Assembly: GCA_937884635.1 (NCBI GenBank)
Contig: CALGBW010000038.1
Location: 1-50,592 of the forward strand
Direction of reading: 5' to 3'
DNA length: 50,592 nucleotides
Source of the DNA: an uncultured Chlamydiaceae bacterium
GTDB taxonomy: Bacteria; Chlamydiota; Chlamydiia; Chlamydiales; Chlamydiaceae
Shown piece after piece: positions 42,500 to 50,592 of this stretch; positions within the stretch are counted from its first letter, which is position 1, and each line of letters starts with the position of its first letter. The position numbers and the translations under genes were made by a program. The notes under the pieces are model-generated. The model was not told the origin of the DNA and ran no database searches. It saw only the letters and a list, made by a program, of their open reading frames with translations.

Positions 42500-43072
42500 T
42501 TAAACAAATGGAACTGTGATTCCTTGTTGTTTTTGGTATTTACCTTTTCTTTCAGAATAGGAAACTTCACACATCTCATCAGCTTCAAAAAAGAGCACTT
42601 GAGCAATTCCTTCATTCGCATAAATTTTTGCTGGTAAAGGAGTTGTGTTAGAGATTTCTATTGTTACATATCCCTCCCACTCTGGCTCGAAAGGAGTCAC
42701 GTTTACAATAAGCCCGCAACGTGCATATGTGGACTTTCCGATGCACATCGTCAGAACACTTCGTGGTATACGGAAATATTCAACACTTCTAGCTAAAGCA
42801 AATGAATTCGGAGGAATAATACACACATCATCCGTAATAGAAATAAATGTGTCTTCAGAAAAACATTTAGGATCCACCAAAGAATTATATACATTGGTAA
42901 ACACCTTAAACTCACGGGATAGTCGGAGATCATACCCATAGCTCGATAATCCGTAGCTAATTAACTTTTCCCCCGTCTCCGGATGTTTATTCACTAATCC
43001 ATCTACAAATGGCTCAATCATTCCGTGAGCCAAGGCCATTTTACGAATCCACTTATCTTCTTTGATACTCAT
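42500..43072 (-). CDS. dcd: dCTP deaminase
   Basis: 190 aa, makes dUTP from dCTP for thymidylate synthesis. Motifs: LSSYGYDLRLSREFKVF, FALARSVEYFRIP, the catalytic region GKSTYARCGLIVNVTPFEPEWEG and NEGIAQVLFFEAD. First gene of a leftward operon; a good promoter lies about 100 bases upstream. Confidence 0.96.
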   Translation of the reverse strand: MSIKEDKWIRKMALAHGMIEPFVDGLVNKHPETGEKLISYGLSSYGYDLRLSREFKVFTNVYNSLVDPKCFSEDTFISITDDVCIIPPNSFALARSVEYFRIPRSVLTMCIGKSTYARCGLIVNVTPFEPEWEGYVTIEISNTTPLPAKIYANEGIAQVLFFEADEMCEVSYSERKGKYQKQQGITVPFV

Positions 43073-43171
43073 GCAAAAAACCTAAAGACACCTTAGTTAA
43101 TCAGTCTCAGCATTGACAACCGCGATTACAATATTTGATAGAGAGCGGCTGCTAAGACTTGATCAAACCAC

Positions 43172-43201
43172 ACTATACCAATCGCCATCGTATTTTATCA
43201 A
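43172..43201 (-). promoter_or_regulatory. promoter of the dcd operon
   Basis: On the minus strand TTGATA (43201-43196), an 18-base spacer and TATAGT (43177-43172) give a good major-sigma-type promoter about 100 bases before the dcd start. It would drive dcd, the FtsB-like gene, ruvB and spoIID, which have gaps of 34, 15 and 10 bases. Confidence 0.6.
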
Positions 43202-43232
43202 GGATAGGGGAAACCTATAGAAGATATCCAGG

Positions 43233-43982
43233 CTACTGAAGTAAACGTGCTAACAGTTGCTTTTTATAGGAATCCAATCGATGAGGATTATCACGTAATA
43301 TATTTTGCGCCTCGACAGCATTAGCTTCTGTCATAGGACAAAAAGACGGAATGCACTCTATATGTAATCCCGATAAAACAACTAACCCTTCATCAACACG
43401 ACGGGAGACAATGCCTGCTGGACGTCCCTCTATATCCTCATAACTGGCCTCTATTAACACATCCGAGAATTGTTCGGCATGTTCAAAATAACACCCCCCA
43501 TTGAACATGGCCCAACCATAATCTTGTGTATGGGGAAAGTATAATTTTGCTGCGCGCACGCCAACAGGAGAGGTATAAGAAAAATCATTGCCATATGCAG
43601 GGCCCACTGCGCTGCCAGGGAAAAATCCTAACTCTCGCTCACCAAGAAAAACAGATCCATCTAATTCATGAAATCGCAGGCGCTGGCAACTGAAATATGC
43701 TCCCGCACAAATACCCAAATAATTCCCCCCTTCGCGAACATAGCGAGAAATCCGCTCCGTTCCCAATCCACGCAAATTCTTATGATAAGGGCGGTCCATA
43801 CCACCTGGGACAACAAGCAACTTAGTCGCCTTCTCCCAAGAAGGATCTTGAACTAAGAAAGTATGATTAACACGGGAAACAAGAAATTCCCTAGGCAAGG
43901 CAGAACGCAACCAACGGACAACATGCTTTAAATAATAAGGGGAAACACCATCATCAGAATAAATGAGAACTCTCGACCTCAA
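43233..43982 (-). CDS. biotin-protein ligase N-terminal-domain-like (GATase1-like) protein
   Basis: 249 aa from a TTG at 43982, which has GAGGTG upstream; the open frame to 44039 runs into tRNA-Asn and is excluded. The class I glutamine-amidotransferase-like fold is shown by RVLIYSDDGVSPYYLKHVV, LLVVPGGMDRPY, the nucleophile elbow GICAGAYFS (Cys) and VVLSGLHIE with a possible catalytic His. This matches the BPL_N domain found before eukaryotic-type biotin ligases and as a stand-alone protein, CT035, in Chlamydia. No biotin-ligase catalytic domain is present, so the substrate is unknown. Confidence 0.82.
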   Translation of the reverse strand: MRSRVLIYSDDGVSPYYLKHVVRWLRSALPREFLVSRVNHTFLVQDPSWEKATKLLVVPGGMDRPYHKNLRGLGTERISRYVREGGNYLGICAGAYFSCQRLRFHELDGSVFLGERELGFFPGSAVGPAYGNDFSYTSPVGVRAAKLYFPHTQDYGWAMFNGGCYFEHAEQFSDVLIEASYEDIEGRPAGIVSRRVDEGLVVLSGLHIECIPSFCPMTEANAVEAQNILRDNPHRLDSYKKQLLARLLQ

Positions 43983-44015
43983 CAACTCACCTCTTCTGAT
44001 AGAGAAAAGAAAAAA

Positions 44016-44087
44016 CTCCGGAGGATGGGTTCGAACCAACGACCAATGGATTAACAGTCCACTGCTCTACCGCTGAGCTACTCCGGA
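44016..44087 (-). tRNA. tRNA-Asn (GUU)
   Basis: Complete cloverleaf on the minus strand: acceptor TCCGGAG (44087-44081) pairs with CTCCGGA (44023-44017), D arm GCTC-AGCGGTAGA-GCAG, anticodon loop CTGTTAA with GTT, T loop TTCGAAC and discriminator G at 44016. The T stem has one mismatch. CCA is not encoded. A T-rich run follows. Confidence 0.95.
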
Positions 44088-44353
44088 ACAGCTTTAGGGA
44101 GCCATTCTAACAAAATAGGAATAAACTTCCAAGCTTTATCTAATAAAAATCTTAGATAGGCCGTTCCCCCACTCAAAGAATCAGGTGCTAATTAAAAGAG
44201 GATGTCACCTTCTTACCTACACCTACAGTAAAATAGAGGCAGAGGAAAAGCCTCGTCTAGAAAGAGTTTTTCCAGTAAAATAGGGTATGGTATATTTCCT
44301 TCGCAAAGCGTTCTGTAACACTTTTGTTAAGGAAGAAAAACGGCGGTAGAATT

Positions 44354-45361
44354 ATGGTACCTGATGCGCAATGTACCCAAAACCGCAATGTTCCATTAGG
44401 CATTTTTCACAGTTTAGTTGCTTGTTTTTATTGGAGCATTGTTTTCGTTATTCCTAGCTTGCTTTCTTCTTTTGAAGAAATGGAAATCGTTCTTGCCCGC
44501 TATACGGCTTTTGGTTTGTTTTCTTCCTTTGCTCTGTGCTGCAAAAAACAGAATATTTTTAAAATCGCTTCTTTCAGAGAGTGGCTTTCGAGTATTTTTT
44601 GGGCAACCTTAGTTAATATTGTGTATTACCTAGGGGTATCCTTGGCTATTCGTTACGTTGGCTCTGCTGTAACCATTATTATTTCTGGGCTTGCCCCTAT
44701 TGCTATTCTGTTTTACTCCAATATCAAAACAAAAGACTTGCCTTTTTCTACCTTAGCTTTGATTAGCTTCATTATCTTTCTTGGCATTACGCTAACCAAT
44801 ATATCCGAATTTCAAGCCAGCACCTCTTCGGTGTCCCCCTTGCAATACTTTTTTGGACTTATTTGCGTTTGTACCTCGACCTTTGTATGGACGCTATACA
44901 TCATATGTAATAGCTCCCTCCTTAGCCAAAAACCACACCTTACACCTGAAGTTTGGTGCAGTATGCTGGGGATTAGTTCCTTATTCGTCTGTGTTCCTTT
45001 AGCTATTTTTCTAGACATAATTGGCGTGACCCATATAGGAAGGACTCTTTTTTTCCAAATCGCAACCTCCGACAGTCTTTTATTTATTGGCTTGACCGGA
45101 ATCATGGGAATCTTTTCTTCTTCTTTAGCAATTACCGCCTGGAATAAAGCTAGCCTTCACCTTTCTTCTGCTTTATTAGGAGCCTTACTTATTTTTGAAC
45201 CGATCTTTGGTCTAATCATCTCCTATATTTACGAACAAGCCTTACCCTCGTTACAAGAAGGCATTGGCGTTAGCTTGATGCTCGGTGGCAGCCTAGCTTC
45301 ATTAATTCTTTTTCATAAAAAATCTCAGAAAAAGGCCTTAAATCCAGAAACAATTGAATAA
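44354..45361 (+). CDS. EamA/DMT-family membrane transporter (CT034, YtfF-like)
   Basis: 335 aa with about ten hydrophobic segments in two EamA repeats, the second beginning near residue 170 (PLQYFFGLICVCTSTFVWTL) and ending with GALLIFEPIFGLIISYIYE, a typical EamA end motif. Drug/metabolite transporters move amino acids, nucleotide sugars or other small molecules; older notes call the C. trachomatis homologue a cationic amino acid transporter, without firm support. The ATG at 44354 is used; the frame from the TTG at 44324 lacks support. The gene is preceded by a 266-base gap after tRNA-Asn on the opposite strand. Confidence 0.85.
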   Translation: MVPDAQCTQNRNVPLGIFHSLVACFYWSIVFVIPSLLSSFEEMEIVLARYTAFGLFSSFALCCKKQNIFKIASFREWLSSIFWATLVNIVYYLGVSLAIRYVGSAVTIIISGLAPIAILFYSNIKTKDLPFSTLALISFIIFLGITLTNISEFQASTSSVSPLQYFFGLICVCTSTFVWTLYIICNSSLLSQKPHLTPEVWCSMLGISSLFVCVPLAIFLDIIGVTHIGRTLFFQIATSDSLLFIGLTGIMGIFSSSLAITAWNKASLHLSSALLGALLIFEPIFGLIISYIYEQALPSLQEGIGVSLMLGGSLASLILFHKKSQKKALNPETIE

Positions 45362-45539
45362 AAATTTCATTATCTGCACAAAATACAGCTATACGACTAA
45401 TACGTAAATTCTCTCTTTTACATATATAGTTTGTACTTTCTCTTGCTCTAGGACAAACAAAAGCTTTATCTTGGGCATTCACTTCATGCAGAAGTACATC
45501 AATGTTGACGCCGACTACCTATTCTTCTAAATTCTAGAC

Positions 45540-47492
45540 ATGAAAGACACCCCTCAATCCCACATCGGTATTATCAATTACCTCTCCTCTAAACTGATTA
45601 AAGGGGTGGGTCCAAAAATCGCGCAGAAAATTGTCGCAACTTTCCAAGAAAATACAGTTCAAGTATTAAATTTTTCACCAGAAAGACTTGTTGAAGTTCC
45701 TGGAATCTCTACCAAGTTGTGTCAAAGCTTATCTGTGCAATTGAAAGAACAATATGTCCTAAGAGAAACCATTTTGTTCTTACAACGCTACGATATACCC
45801 GTTCACTATGGAATTCGAATTCATGACAAATATAAAGAGCAATCCATTACTGTAATCAAAACTGATCCCTTTATCCTTTCAAAAGAAATGGATGGGGTCG
45901 GATTTAAAACAGCTGACCTTATTGCCACTCACATCGGAATCGCCTTAGATTCCCCTATACGCATAAAAGCGGGGATTCAACATATATTGAAAGAATTACA
46001 GGAAGAAGGAAATACCTGTTATCCAGAGAATAAACTTTGCCTTCGTGTACAAGAAATATTAAATACTGAAGAATTTACAATTGCTGTAGAGCTTATCCAT
46101 AAACAGCTTTATGCTCTACACAATGAAAAAACCTTACATATTTGTAACCTAAACGGCGAACCCCATGTATGGGGGTATTACCTGTTTCTTGCTGAAAAAA
46201 GCATTGCCTTTCATATCAAGAGAATTTTGTTTTCTACTAAGCGTACAAGAGAAATCCAAGTTTCTAAGGCTTTAGAATGGGTAGAGAATCAATTATCGAT
46301 TCACTTAGAAGACAAACAGAAAGATGCTGTAGCCGCCTCATTATCTAAAAAAATCCATATTATTACTGGGGGACCAGGTACTGGAAAGAGTACGATTACC
46401 CAAGCGATTTTGCGTATTTTTGAAAAACTGACTTCTAAAATCCTTTTAGCTGCTCCTACAGGAAAAGCTGCCAAAAGAATGTCAGAGATTACAAAAAGAC
46501 ACGCGGCAACAATTCATTCTCTCCTTCAGTATGACTTTGCTTCTGGCAGTTTCAAAAGAGATCCCGATAATCCCCTTGATTGTGATCTTGTGATTATCGA
46601 CGAGTTTAGCATGCTTGATACGTCTCTCATGAACCATTTTCTCAGGGCTCTCCCTGACCATGTTATCTTGATCTGCATCGGAGACGCACATCAGTTACCG
46701 AGTGTAGGTCCAGGAAATGTGTTAAAAGATCTGATCACGTCTGGGAAAATCCCCGTAACTTGCCTAACAAAAATCTTCCGTCAAGTTCACGATTCTAACA
46801 TCGTCATCAATGCACATAGAGTCAATGAGGGACAGTCCCCTATTCTATTTCCGCAAAGCGGAAAAAAAGATTTCCTCTTCTTTCAAAAAGAAGATCCTGA
46901 GGAAGCTGTTCAGCATATTATCCACCTCATCACAGAATTTATTCCCAAAAAATTCCATATTTACCCTCGAGACATTCAGGTACTGGCCCCTATGAAAAAA
47001 GGTGTCTTGGGCATCCAAAACTTAAACTTTGTGCTTAAAAAAGCTTTAAATGTTCAAGCCTCTCCACAAAACTCCTTGTACGCGTTTAGCGTTGGGGATA
47101 AGGTCATGCAAATCCGGAATAACTACCGAAAAGAGGTGTTTAATGGGGATACTGGGTATGTTACCTCCATAGACCGAGGAGAAAAAACCCTCCTTGTGAA
47201 TATAGATGGAAAACTCATTCCCTATTCTATTGGTGAGCTTAAAAACCTTGTGCTTGCCTACGCCACTTCCATCCATAAATACCAGGGAAGTGAAAGCCCG
47301 TGCGTCGTCATCCCGATCCATACCTCGCACTTCACCATGCTTTACAGAAACCTTCTTTACACAGCCATTACCCGAGGGAAACAGTTGGTCGTCCTCGTAG
47401 GCACCTCTAAGGCTATCGCCATAGCGACAAGAAATAATAAGATCCAAGAGCGTAGTACAGGTCTCTGTGAGTTATTTCTTAAACAAATCTAA
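45540..47492 (+). CDS. recD2: RecD2-type DNA helicase
   Basis: 650 aa SF1 5'-3' helicase. The N-terminus has helix-hairpin-helix repeats (LIKGVGPKIAQKIV, LVEVPGISTKLCQSL) typical of RecD2 rather than the RecBCD subunit. Helicase motifs: ITGGPGTGKSTI (Walker A), APTGKAAKRM, IIDEFSMLD (Walker B), GDAHQLPSVGPGN, LTKIFRQ, and the C-terminal AYATSIHKYQGSE and YTAITRGKQ. It probably acts in recombination or fork repair, alone. Position matches CT033, following the transporter. Confidence 0.94.
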   Translation: MKDTPQSHIGIINYLSSKLIKGVGPKIAQKIVATFQENTVQVLNFSPERLVEVPGISTKLCQSLSVQLKEQYVLRETILFLQRYDIPVHYGIRIHDKYKEQSITVIKTDPFILSKEMDGVGFKTADLIATHIGIALDSPIRIKAGIQHILKELQEEGNTCYPENKLCLRVQEILNTEEFTIAVELIHKQLYALHNEKTLHICNLNGEPHVWGYYLFLAEKSIAFHIKRILFSTKRTREIQVSKALEWVENQLSIHLEDKQKDAVAASLSKKIHIITGGPGTGKSTITQAILRIFEKLTSKILLAAPTGKAAKRMSEITKRHAATIHSLLQYDFASGSFKRDPDNPLDCDLVIIDEFSMLDTSLMNHFLRALPDHVILICIGDAHQLPSVGPGNVLKDLITSGKIPVTCLTKIFRQVHDSNIVINAHRVNEGQSPILFPQSGKKDFLFFQKEDPEEAVQHIIHLITEFIPKKFHIYPRDIQVLAPMKKGVLGIQNLNFVLKKALNVQASPQNSLYAFSVGDKVMQIRNNYRKEVFNGDTGYVTSIDRGEKTLLVNIDGKLIPYSIGELKNLVLAYATSIHKYQGSESPCVVIPIHTSHFTMLYRNLLYTAITRGKQLVVLVGTSKAIAIATRNNKIQERSTGLCELFLKQI

Positions 47493-47520
47493 ACAATTAA
47501 AAAAATTATTATAATAATGT

Positions 47521-47548
47521 TTCACAAAAATAAATAAGCTGCTACAAT
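47521..47548 (+). promoter_or_regulatory. promoter of the small hydrophobic protein gene
   Basis: TTCACA (47521-47526), a 16-base spacer and TACAAT (47543-47548) form a plausible major-sigma promoter 44 bases before the ATG, giving a leader of about 37 bases with GAGGTG at 47581-47586. Confidence 0.55.
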
Positions 47549-47591
47549 ATTCGGCAGTTTATGAGAATAATTTATTTATTGAGGTGTATTT

Positions 47592-47879
47592 ATGCTCAAT
47601 AAAATTCCTGGATATCAAGCATGTCGAAGCTTTTGTTCTTCACAAACATGTCAAAAAATGAAGAAAGCCGTTTGCATAGCCAGCAAAGTTGCTGCTTTAG
47701 TAGCTGCTATTGGAATCTCTGCTCTTGCCTTATGCTGCGGTATCGCCATGATGGTATACGGTGGTCCAGTTGGTATCCCACTAGGTGGTGCTATCTGTGG
47801 TGTTAGCTTGTTCTCTCTGTACTGTGCTGCAAAAGCACTCCACGACTTAAACAGACGATGCATTCTTGGCCAGTGCTAG
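47592..47879 (+). CDS. small Cys-rich bilobed hydrophobic protein, inclusion-membrane-type candidate
   Basis: 95 aa. A polar N-terminus of about 30 residues is followed by two membrane segments in close succession (VAALVAAIGISALALCCGIA, about 33-52, and IPLGGAICGVSLFSLYCAAK, about 62-81) joined by a short Gly/Pro turn, then a short basic end. Nine Cys. There is no cleavable signal peptide. The bilobed pattern resembles chlamydial Inc proteins, but the short length also fits other small membrane proteins. It has its own promoter, GAGGTG ribosome binding site and a strong terminator, so it is a single-gene unit. Not recognised by name. Confidence 0.82.
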   Translation: MLNKIPGYQACRSFCSSQTCQKMKKAVCIASKVAALVAAIGISALALCCGIAMMVYGGPVGIPLGGAICGVSLFSLYCAAKALHDLNRRCILGQC

Positions 47880-47900
47880 TAAGATAGTCTGACTTGTATA

Positions 47901-47937
47901 TTTCTGTTCCACATATGTGGAACAGAAATTCTTTTTT
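47901..47937 (+). terminator. Rho-independent terminator with perfect palindrome
   Basis: A 28-base perfect palindrome (TTTCTGTTCCACAT with ATGTGGAACAGAAA, 47901-47928) is followed by a run of seven T about three bases later. It ends the small hydrophobic protein gene; it also lies downstream of clpB on the other strand, but without a T run in that direction. Confidence 0.85.
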
Positions 47938-47959
47938 TGTAGAAGACAAAGTACTTCTC

Positions 47960-50548
47960 TTAGTTTTTGAAAACAATCACACCTTTACTCATAGTCAATT
48001 CAACTGTAGTATCTGGTTTGATATCCCCCTTGAGTAAGGCTTTTGATAACAAGGTAACAACTTTTTGTTGAATTAACCGTTTCAAAGGACGAGCGCCAAA
48101 GCTGCTATCATACCCCTCTTCACTTAAATACAAGATTACTGAGTCATCCCATGTCAAGGTTACACGCCTTTCAGCCATACGCTGGGCTACTCTGCGCATT
48201 TGAATGCCTACGATCTTCACAATGTCCTCATTCCCTAATGGAACAAAAGGCAAGATTTCGTCGATCCGGTTGATAAACTCTGGAGTGAAGTATTTCCTTA
48301 ATGTTGGTGATACGACAGATAATACAGACTCCTTGGTTACTCGAGATCCTTTCTTCGCACAGTAATCAGCCAATTCCTGCGATCCAATGTTAGAAGTCAT
48401 AATAAACAAGGCATTTTTGCAGTTAACCTTGCGCTTTTTACTATCCGTAAGAATCCCTTCATCAAAAATTTGCAATAGGATGTTGAATACTTCCTTATCC
48501 GCTTTTTCGATCTCATCAAATAAAACCACAGAATAAGGTCTTCGCCTCAAAGCTTCAGAAAGACTTCCTCCTTCTTCATATCCGACATACCCTGGAGGAG
48601 AGCCAATCAATTTTGAAACAGAATGTTTTTCCATATATTCCGTCATATCAAAACGAACCATAGCCTCTTCACGGTTAAATAAAAGATCGGCTAGGGCTTT
48701 GGCTAATTCTGTTTTACCTACGCCAGTCGGTCCTAAGAATAAAAATACCCCTAGTGGTCTCTGAGGATCACTTAACCCTACACGAGCTGCACGAATCGAA
48801 TCACTAACCGAAGAAATTGCAAAAGGCTGTCCCACTACACGCTCTTCTAAAGACTCCTCTAAGACTAACAGCTTGTCTGCTTCTCCTTCGAGCATTTTAT
48901 TCACAGGGATACCTGTCCAATTTGCCACAACCTGAGCGATCAGCCGCTCATCTACCTCTTCTTGTAGAAGGCGGTTATCCCGTTGATTCAACATAGCCTC
49001 ATCTCGTTTGATTTCCTCTTCCAAAGCAGGAATCAAACTATACCGCAATTCAGCAACACGATTGTAATCAGCAACTCTTTCAGCTTCTTCTTCTGCAAAT
49101 TTTAGGTTTTCTAATGAATTTTTCTTTTCCTTTAGTCCGGAAATCAACTTTTTCTCTTCATCCCAGCGTAGACGCAAGGCAGCTAGCTCTTCCTTTAACT
49201 TATCGATTTCCTTTTGAATCCCAGCGGCTTCTTCTTGGTAAGAAGGAGACTTCTCACGCTTAATTGCTTCCTGCTTAACAATCAAAGAGGCTAACTCGCG
49301 TTCCTTTTCATCAATAGGCAAGGGTAAGCTGCCTATTTGCATACGAATCAAACTAGCCGCCTCATCAATAAGGTCAATAGCCTTATCCGGTAAGAACCGA
49401 TCTGTGATATACCGATACGATAGTAATACCGCTGCATTCAAAGCCCCTTCTGTAATTCGGACTCCATGAAAAATTTCATATTTCTCTCGTAATCCTCTTA
49501 AAATAAAAACAGAATCCTCTAGAGAAGGCTCCGAGACAAAAATAGGCTGAAACCGACGTTCTAAAGCAGCATCTTTTTCTATGTATTTCTGGTACTCATT
49601 TAATGTTGTAGCACCAATACAATGTAGACTTCCCCGGGCCAGGGCCGGCTTCAGTAAATTAGCAGCGTCCATAGCTCCATCTGTAGCTCCAGCTCCAATC
49701 AAGGTATGAACCTCATCAATAAACAGTAGGCTCTCGCCTTCAGCTGCTTCTACTTCTTTCAGAACGGATTTTAAACGTTCTTCAAACTCCCCTCGATACT
49801 TAGCTCCTGCAATTAATGCTCCCATATCCAGTACATAAAGCTGCTTTCCTTTCAAAGGATCTGGGATATCACCTTGCACTATCCGTAAAGCTAAACCCTC
49901 TGCAATTGCTGTTTTTCCTACTCCGGGTTCACCAATCAGCATAGGATTATTTTTTGTCCTTCGAGACAAAACTTGAATCGTTCGTCGAATTTCTTCGTCA
50001 CGTCCGATTACTGGATCTAACTTTCCTTCCTTAGCCAAGGAAGTCAGGTTTTTACAATACTTCTCTAATCCTTGAACATTGCTTTCTGCACTAGGAGAAT
50101 CCATACGATTGCCACGTCTTAATTTACTGATACGTTCTTTTAATTCTTTTTGAGTTACCTTAAGTGTCTTCTTCCAAGAAGCAAAAGGCTCTTTCGTAGA
50201 AAGCCAGAATGCTAAAAGAAGATGGTCTCCAGAAAGATACTCATCCCCTAACTCTTTAGCCTCATTTTTTGCATCAAACAGAATCTGCTGCAGAGAAGGA
50301 GAGGGTCTTGGCATCCCATTATTTTCCCCTTCTAAAGTAGCTTCACGAGACAACGCATCATCCACAGCTGAAGTTAAAAGAGACACGTTACCATGGAGAT
50401 CCTTGAGTACAAGGTAAAACAAAGAATCGGTATTTTCTAACAAAAATTTCAGCAAATGATTTTCCGTTACATAGGCATGCTTAGCTTTCTTTGCGAAGTC
50501 AAAGGCCTTTTCTACCGCCTCATTCACAGCATCGGACACTGCATCCAT
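47960..50548 (-). CDS. clpB: ATP-dependent disaggregase ClpB
   Basis: 862 aa Hsp100 chaperone that threads aggregated proteins with DnaK. Order: N-domain (1-145), first AAA+ module with IGEPGVGKTAIAEG and FIDEVHTLIGAG, the middle coiled-coil domain (about 400-530, KEREL, EEAAGIQKEIDKLKEELAAL), second AAA+ module with FLGPTGVGKTELAKALADLL, FDMTEYMEKHS and LFDEIEKA, and the C-terminal domain with SFGARPLKRLIQ. GAGGA before the ATG supports the start. CT113 equivalent. Only 44 bases of its upstream region are inside the window; no CIRCE-type inverted repeat is visible there. Confidence 0.97.
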   Translation of the reverse strand: MDAVSDAVNEAVEKAFDFAKKAKHAYVTENHLLKFLLENTDSLFYLVLKDLHGNVSLLTSAVDDALSREATLEGENNGMPRPSPSLQQILFDAKNEAKELGDEYLSGDHLLLAFWLSTKEPFASWKKTLKVTQKELKERISKLRRGNRMDSPSAESNVQGLEKYCKNLTSLAKEGKLDPVIGRDEEIRRTIQVLSRRTKNNPMLIGEPGVGKTAIAEGLALRIVQGDIPDPLKGKQLYVLDMGALIAGAKYRGEFEERLKSVLKEVEAAEGESLLFIDEVHTLIGAGATDGAMDAANLLKPALARGSLHCIGATTLNEYQKYIEKDAALERRFQPIFVSEPSLEDSVFILRGLREKYEIFHGVRITEGALNAAVLLSYRYITDRFLPDKAIDLIDEAASLIRMQIGSLPLPIDEKERELASLIVKQEAIKREKSPSYQEEAAGIQKEIDKLKEELAALRLRWDEEKKLISGLKEKKNSLENLKFAEEEAERVADYNRVAELRYSLIPALEEEIKRDEAMLNQRDNRLLQEEVDERLIAQVVANWTGIPVNKMLEGEADKLLVLEESLEERVVGQPFAISSVSDSIRAARVGLSDPQRPLGVFLFLGPTGVGKTELAKALADLLFNREEAMVRFDMTEYMEKHSVSKLIGSPPGYVGYEEGGSLSEALRRRPYSVVLFDEIEKADKEVFNILLQIFDEGILTDSKKRKVNCKNALFIMTSNIGSQELADYCAKKGSRVTKESVLSVVSPTLRKYFTPEFINRIDEILPFVPLGNEDIVKIVGIQMRRVAQRMAERRVTLTWDDSVILYLSEEGYDSSFGARPLKRLIQQKVVTLLSKALLKGDIKPDTTVELTMSKGVIVFKN

Positions 50549-50592
50549 ACAATCCTCATAATATCCTAGGGAGCTGTTTCAGCTATTCTCCT

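Noticed and set aside
43123..43151. Rightward promoter with TTGACA antisense to the BPL_N-like gene
   Set aside because: The -10 position reads TGATAG, a poor match, and no rightward gene or terminator follows.

Overview
The window is chromosomal DNA from a member of the Chlamydiaceae, most likely a species outside the C. trachomatis/C. muridarum branch. The evidence is a set of lineage-marking genes: the late histone-like protein Hc2 (hctB), LtuB, the double-length UvrA of about 1,780 residues, the type III secretion chaperone Slc1, a secreted-effector candidate of the CT082 type, and a cluster of Cys-rich proteins restricted to the former Chlamydophila group. CT numbers are used below only as recalled C. 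trachomatis equivalents. I cannot name the species from the sequence alone. No insertion sequence, prophage or CRISPR array was seen.

Layout. (1) 1-3,820: a poly-G tract at the left edge, a Cys-rich protein built from two zinc-site-like repeats, homologues of CT083 and CT082, a highly structured non-coding stretch, and ltuB. (2) 3,986-8,287: an MreD-like membrane protein, folD and apbE in overlapping frames, then smpB and dnaN. (3) 8,694-14,083: a secreted lipase-like protein, then rseP, dxr, rnhC and a short rodZ. (4) 14,446-21,190: a plasticity-type cluster with two diverged paralogues of a ~310-350 aa Cys-rich family, two tandem paralogues of a ~665 aa Ser/Cys-rich membrane family, and a decayed relic between them. 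(5) 21,414-33,175: one long same-strand run tpiA-xseA-xseB-xseB-like-dxs-pyk-uvrA. (6) 33,162-37,788: holA, hctB with a clear sigma-28 promoter, pepA, ssb and slc1. (7) 38,221-47,492: glgX, a tight leftward operon dcd-ftsB/divIC-like-ruvB-spoIID, a biotin-protein-ligase-N-like protein, tRNA-Asn, a drug/metabolite transporter and recD2. (8) 47,592-50,548: a small bilobed hydrophobic protein and clpB.

Themes. Several genes belong to the unusual chlamydial division and peptidoglycan machinery: an MreD-like protein, RodZ, an FtsB/DivIC-like protein and a SpoIID-like protein that appears to lack its catalytic glutamate. Others serve replication and repair (dnaN, holA, ssb, ruvB, uvrA, xseAB, recD2, rnhC), isoprenoid synthesis (dxr, dxs), glycolysis and glycogen use (tpiA, pyk, glgX), and late-stage or host-interaction biology (hctB, ltuB, CT082-like, slc1, small hydrophobic protein). 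Relative to C. trachomatis numbering the window joins blocks that are not adjacent there (CT083-CT075, CT073-CT071, CT008-CT009, CT328-CT333, CT047-CT033, CT113), so it is a mosaic of conserved modules. Where an upstream start codon lacked a ribosome binding site or family support I moved the start inward and said so.
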